Assembly: GCA_019309685.1 (NCBI GenBank)
Contig: JAFDFT010000033.1
Location: 1 to 16,586, forward strand
Direction: 5' to 3'
DNA length: 16,586 nt
From: Deltaproteobacteria bacterium
GTDB lineage: Bacteria; Desulfobacterota; Desulfobacteria; Desulfobacterales; JAABPS01
The notes beneath the pieces are model-generated. The model was given only the letters and a program-made list of their open reading frames with translations. It was not told where the DNA came from and made no database searches. Below are positions 13,507 through 16,586 of this stretch, one piece after another. Position numbers and translations under genes: made by a program. Numbering within the stretch: position 1 is the first letter of the stretch; each line of letters opens with the position of its first letter.

Positions 13507-14319
13507 TTAATTTCCTGTCTCTTCGTCATTAAAAATATCTCTCAGTTTTACGTAGTTTTCACCGAAACGTTCGATTAATTGCCTGTCGAATCGCCGGACG
13601 ATTTTCATAATGTATATATCGTGTTTCACATAATCTTCGGCAAGGGTGACAAACCCCTTGTTGACACTCCATGCGCCTTCCACTCTGTTTTCTTCAAAAA
13701 CGGTTGCCATTAGCGCTTCTTTTGAATCAGCGATAATGACGAATCCCCTGCCGCCCTTTTCATTATATATAGTATCTTCAATAGGATGTTTGAATATTTG
13801 CCCGGCTCTCATCTGGACATCACCGAAATGGACAATCGCAATCCGGACATTTTCATTTTCCTTGCGTAGTAAAACATCATCAAGAAAAGACAGCTCTTCA
13901 TCCCATCCGGATATAAGCAGGTTTTTCTCCGCGCTTGTTACCATTCTTTCTGCTTTTTCCATTAGAGATTCATAATCATGCACATTCCATATATATGAGA
14001 TGTCTGTTTCTTTTTGAATATTTGACAGGTCATCCTTTAACCCATTTAACGTTGTCTCCAACTTGTTTCTGTGGCTTTCAATAAACTCAGCCGGGTCAAT
14101 TGGGATGTATCTTTTTGTTTTGTTCTCATCCGCGAGTATAAAGACTCCCTTTTCTAAAAGCCTTGAAATAACTTCATATATTTTTGATGTGGGAATGCCG
14201 GAAGATCTTGCGATCTCATACGCAGTCGCAGGATTCGCTCTAACCAGTGCCGTATAGGCTTTGGCTTCGTATTCAGAAAAACCAATTTCAGATAATCGTT
14301 TGATAATATTAACTACCAT
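13507..14319 (-). CDS. TrmB-family transcriptional regulator
   Basis: A 270-residue regulator. Residues 1-70 form the TrmB winged helix: LSEIGFSEYEAKAYTALV, the turn AYEIARSSGIPTSKIYEVI as recognition region, then LLEKGVFILADENKTKRYIPIDP as the wing. A coiled helix (about 80-105) leads to a C-terminal PLD-like sensor domain with ISGWDEEL and GGRGFVIIADSKEALMATV. Family members sense sugars or other metabolites and act as repressors or activators. It is cotranscribed with the aminotransferase and may control it. Its promoter and start codon overlap a palindrome, which suggests autoregulation. Whether it also controls the reductase genes is open: the 9328-9340 palindrome does not obviously match. 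Confidence 0.85.
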   Translation of the reverse strand: MVVNIIKRLSEIGFSEYEAKAYTALVRANPATAYEIARSSGIPTSKIYEVISRLLEKGVFILADENKTKRYIPIDPAEFIESHRNKLETTLNGLKDDLSNIQKETDISYIWNVHDYESLMEKAERMVTSAEKNLLISGWDEELSFLDDVLLRKENENVRIAIVHFGDVQMRAGQIFKHPIEDTIYNEKGGRGFVIIADSKEALMATVFEENRVEGAWSVNKGFVTLAEDYVKHDIYIMKIVRRFDRQLIERFGENYVKLRDIFNDEETGN

Positions 14320-14356
14320 AGTAGTTATTAATAATTAATGGCCAAATATTTGTCAA
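14311..14356 (-). promoter_or_regulatory. Near-leaderless promoter and operator of the trmB-ilvE operon
   Basis: On the minus strand TTGACA (14356-14351), a 17-base spacer, and TATTAA (14333-14328). The -10 box ends only 8 bases before the ATG at 14319, so the transcript should begin at or within a few bases of the start codon, with no room for a Shine-Dalgarno. AACTAC-CATA-GTAGTT (14311-14326) is a palindrome centred on the start codon and predicted transcription start, well placed for self-repression. Confidence 0.6.
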
Positions 14357-14630
14357 GAGAAAAATGATAAATATGAAAAGCTTGGCTGAAGATATAGATA
14401 TGTTATTTTAAGGTGGCGTTAAGAAAGTAACAAATCTTTATACTAATAAATTAGATGGTTATTGCTATGTCGACGTCATAAAGATCCGTATCAGGACTTG
14501 AGGAATATGTGGGGAATAATTCATCTGGACTTAATTCCAAATAGGTATTGCGGATCTCTTCGCCATGAGGAGGCGCTAGGGGGCCTCCTTCAGTTCGAGC
14601 CAGTTCTTTTGGTAGTGATTTAAATTCACT

Positions 14631-14825
14631 TTAAGATGGCCTAGCATTACCACTCCCACAAAATGCATCATCACGAAGCAACTTTTTCTCTCTTGCCCAT
14701 CGGGATACAGTTCCCTAACCAATGCCGAGCTCTTTTTCCACCTGGACAAAAGTAAGTCCGTTCTCTTTTGAAAGGCGGATGGCTTCGTCTTTAAATTCTT
14801 TTGAATAAGTTTTTCTTGTTTTCAT
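14631..14825 (-). pseudogene. IS3-type transposase OrfA remnant
   Basis: From an ATG at 14825 with AGGAGG upstream, the frame reads KTYSKEFKDEAIRLSKENG and then FVQVEKELGIG, stops at TAG (14715-14717), resumes as GTVSRWAREKKLLRDDAF and ends at TAA (14631). This is the helix-turn-helix N-terminus of an IS3/IS150-group OrfA (about 64 codons kept of roughly 90-100). No OrfB with the DDE domain and no terminal repeats were found. A further open stretch in the same frame to about 14452 (E-I-R-N-T-Y-L-E-L-S) is unrecognised. Confidence 0.7.
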
Positions 14826-14869
14826 TTCTTGACACCTCCTGTGTTCTTAATTTAAATTAGCTATTCAAG

Positions 14870-15166
14870 GTGGCAACACTTTTAGGACAGTTCAATCAAG
14901 AAGTTGGAGTAATTAAGTGGAGCTATACAGAAAATACAAAAATTGATAATCTTTTTATGTTTAATCTGAAATGGAACCAAGTTGGGTATTGTAAAAATGG
15001 TATAATAGCGGAATCCGGTACAAATTATAAAATCCGAGTTAAAAATAAAGATACGAACGATTATACCGATAGCCCAATATTTTCAATATATGAATTAAAA
15101 GTACAGCAAGTGCCTGAGGGTTTAAAAAAGGCCAAGCCCAGCATAAAAATAAAGACAATGGAATAA
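14870..15166 (+). pseudogene. Fragment of a Kre9/KNH-like surface-protein domain
   Basis: An open frame from a GTG directly after an in-frame TAG. It contains GVIKWSYTENTKIDNLFMF, then SGTNYKIRVKNKDTNDYTDS and PIFSI. These are the first and last strands of the Kre9/KNH N-terminal Ig-like domain (Ser-Thr-rich surface proteins). The middle of the domain, usually with a GSYTW-type strand, is missing, so there is an internal deletion. There is no signal peptide and no ribosome-binding site. The fragment lies against the transposase remnant and is probably the debris of a secreted adhesin-like protein. A second frame overlapping its end (about 15120-15269, with YKGYTVTYKDHINRLMSKMG) is unrecognised. 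Confidence 0.45.
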
Positions 15167-15267
15167 AAGTTTACAAGGGCTACACAGTTACATACAAAGA
15201 TCATATTAATAGATTGATGTCAAAAATGGGGATCAAATCATCATTTTTCACCTGTTTTAATTTAAAA

Positions 15268-15306
15268 TGAAATACTTTCTTGTATCTATTACAAGAAAGT
15301 ATTTCA
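15268..15306. terminator. Perfect 16-bp hairpin, possible bidirectional terminator
   Basis: TGAAATACTTTCTTGT (15268-15283) is followed by a 7-base loop and its exact complement (15291-15306). It lacks a clear T-run on either side, so it may be a small palindromic element rather than a terminator. It separates the debris region from the thioesterase gene. Confidence 0.45.
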
Positions 15307-15443
15307 CGTTCAATGTATCATACTTTTTTATTCAATTCTTTTTTAACCTGTAAAGAGCTCAGGCTTATAAAATTTTAAGTGTGGTTCATTATAGATTGGT
15401 GATCTGGGATGTTTGCGTGAAAGGATTAGTTGTCTTATTAAGT

Positions 15444-15473
15444 TTGATATTTTTAAGCAAGGTGTGATAATAA
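15444..15473 (+). promoter_or_regulatory. Candidate promoter for the thioesterase gene
   Basis: TTGATA (15444-15449), an 18-base spacer, and TAATAA (15468-15473), about 95 bases before the chosen start codon. Hexamers and spacing are acceptable, but the region is AT-rich and chance matches are likely. Confidence 0.35.
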
Positions 15474-15569
15474 TCAACAATCTTTTGGTCAGGCTTTATT
15501 TATCATTATTCAAATATGTTTGAGATAGGTTGTAGTATATTTATCAAAAATGTTGCCAGGAGAATCAAT

Positions 15570-16013
15570 TTGTCAAAATTGAAAAATGAGCGATTAGATT
15601 TGCTGAAAAAGGACTATGTACAGGGATTTCCGGCTTTTTGCGGGTTTGAAGTGGAACGGGTGGAAGAGGGATATTTTGAATCCAGGCTCTGGCTTCGCGA
15701 TGATCATAAACAGCAGGATGGGTTTGTACACGCGGGTGTTATTGCGACAATAGCTGATCATACAGCGGGGTATTCGGCTTTTACCCTGATCCCGGAGGAT
15801 CACCGCATCCTTACCATTGAATTTAAAATTAATTATTTGAAGCCGGCAATCGGAGAAGAAATTGTTTGCCGTTCGAAGGTGATAAATAGCGGCCGCAAAA
15901 TTATACTTTCAGAATCTGAAATATATTCAATAAGCGGTGGAGAAGAGAAGCTGGTATCCAAGGCAATGGTGACGTTGATGTCTGTGCCTCTCTCAGATTT
16001 AATAGAAGAGTGA
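15570..16013 (+). CDS. PaaI-family hotdog acyl-CoA thioesterase
   Basis: A 147-residue hotdog-fold thioesterase. I chose TTG at 15570 because AGGAGA lies 6 bases upstream. The in-frame ATG at 15516 would add 18 residues without a ribosome-binding site and beyond the usual family length. Motifs: HKQQDGFVHAGVIATIADHTAGYSA (positions 46-70), the PaaI-type pattern with G-x-V-H-x-G-V and the catalytic acid Asp63 on the hotdog helix. LTIEFKINYLKPA is the following strand. It hydrolyses acyl-CoA thioesters, typically aromatic or medium-chain, and releases CoA. It is transcribed away from the reductase region, separated by about 1.2 kb of debris, so a link to aromatic acyl-CoA metabolism is suggestive only. 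Confidence 0.8.
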   Translation: MSKLKNERLDLLKKDYVQGFPAFCGFEVERVEEGYFESRLWLRDDHKQQDGFVHAGVIATIADHTAGYSAFTLIPEDHRILTIEFKINYLKPAIGEEIVCRSKVINSGRKIILSESEIYSISGGEEKLVSKAMVTLMSVPLSDLIEE

Positions 16014-16025
16014 TGGCTTTGTAAT

Positions 16026-16149
16026 CCGCCTGAGGCGGACTGTGTTGCGCTGCATACTGAGTTCATTCGACATACTATGAGGACGCGCCTCATTCTTCGA
16101 GATTTGCGTCGTTTGTTGGAGCAAAGCGGAAATCCCGCTATAAGCGGGA
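16026..16149. repeat. Interspersed repeat cluster after the thioesterase gene
   Basis: TCCGCCTGAGGCGGA (16026-16040) is a perfect hairpin and recurs as a variant at 12590-12604. At 16111-16137 lies the partner of the element at 5388-5414, ending in the hairpin TCCCGCT-ATA-AGCGGGA (16133-16149). Two repeat types from different parts of the window are therefore adjacent here. Confidence 0.6.
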
Positions 16150-16430
16150 AACTTGAACCTTTTACCTTGTCATCATATCATGACTTTGTAGGGGCCATCA
16201 ATATTGTTGTATGATAATTTCAACTAATAGTTACCTTCACCATGACCATTTTTAACGATATATTAATATAAATCGTTTTAAGTTTTACGTTTTAGGTGTT
16301 TCTTTTCGCGCGTCCCATTTTGGCGGGTCACTGATTACTGATAACAGCCCATTATAGATTAAATAAAAACAAACATTCGAACCTTCTTCTTCGACTAAAG
16401 TGGAGAAGAACTATATTTTTTAAGAGAATC
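16150..16430. other. Non-coding region before the TRAP permease gene
   Basis: No gene seen. It holds an AT-rich near-palindrome (CGATATATTAATATAAATCG, 16257-16276) and an inverted repeat TTCTTCT / AGAAGAA at about 16385-16411, 20 bases before the permease ATG, which may fold in the transcript leader. I found no convincing promoter hexamers. Confidence 0.35.
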
Positions 16431-16586
16431 ATGAGCGAACCTTTAGAAACAGATAACAGTGATGATTATGAAGTGGCCAAAAAGCTGGTTGAAGCGGAAG
16501 AAGGTATCGGAAGAAAGCCGGAAGGGGTTTTAAAATATCTTATTCCTGCTGTTGCAGTTGCATGGAGTTTTTTCCAACTTTCTATT
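16431..16586 (+). CDS. TRAP transporter fused permease (TAXI/DctQM type), N-terminus only
   Basis: The first 52 codons of a gene cut by the window end. A hydrophilic acidic N-terminus (MSEPLETDNSDDYE) leads into VAKKLVEAEEGIGRKPEG, then VLKYLIPAVAVAWSFFQLSI, the start of the first membrane helix. The G-R-x-P-x-G spacer followed by a helix ending W-S-x-F-Q-L is characteristic of the fused 4TM/12TM permeases of TAXI-type TRAP systems, which import organic acids with a periplasmic binding protein. The start codon has only a weak AAGAGA upstream. It could import an organic acid that enters acyl-CoA metabolism (inference). Confidence 0.7.
   Translation, partial: MSEPLETDNSDDYEVAKKLVEAEEGIGRKPEGVLKYLIPAVAVAWSFFQLSI

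Overview
The window looks like accessory chromosome of an anaerobic, mesophilic, fairly AT-rich bacterium, most likely a deltaproteobacterial sulfate reducer of the Desulfobacterales type. This is inferred from gene content only: a class I benzoyl-CoA-reductase-like set, a CooC-type ATPase, NapH-like iron-sulfur electron transfer, a TrmB regulator, a PaaI-type thioesterase and a TAXI-type TRAP permease, plus many short palindromic repeats. No rRNA, tRNA or CRISPR array was seen.

Left edge (1-1480): a fragment with a lasso-peptide-type leader signature, a 24-bp perfect inverted repeat, and a leftward gene for a membrane-bound NapH-like 4Fe-4S protein flanked by two copies of a palindromic element. 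Centre (1488-12276), all leftward. In transcription order it holds a small unknown membrane protein (in-frame TGA near its N-terminus), a GMC-type flavoprotein with an added four-Cys motif, a CooC-like ATPase, then a strong sigma70-type promoter. After the promoter come an acyl-CoA dehydrogenase, two HgdB/BcrB/BcrC-type catalytic subunits, two BadF-type activator ATPases, a stand-alone protein resembling the middle domain of acetyl-CoA synthase (AcsB/CdhC), and a GST-family protein. The catalytic/activator order matches bzdN-O-P-Q of Azoarcus-type ATP-dependent benzoyl-CoA reductase. The larger catalytic subunit appears to have lost about 35-40 C-terminal residues where a repeat element sits.

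Right part: leftward trmB-ilvE with a near-leaderless promoter, then scars (IS3-type OrfA remnant with stops, a Kre9/KNH-like surface-protein fragment, a possible FabH N-terminal fragment, several hairpin repeats). After these come a rightward hotdog thioesterase and the first 52 codons of a TRAP transporter permease.

Working model (inference): the NapH-like protein and other low-potential donors feed the two ATPases, which drive electrons into the two catalytic subunits to reduce an aromatic or otherwise unreactive acyl-CoA. The acyl-CoA dehydrogenase and GMC flavoprotein act on neighbouring ring-oxidation steps. The most unusual point is the pairing of this reductase with an acetyl-CoA-synthase-like protein lacking the nickel ligands and a CooC-type metallochaperone, with no CODH/ACS catalytic gene in view. 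The substrate cannot be read from the sequence.
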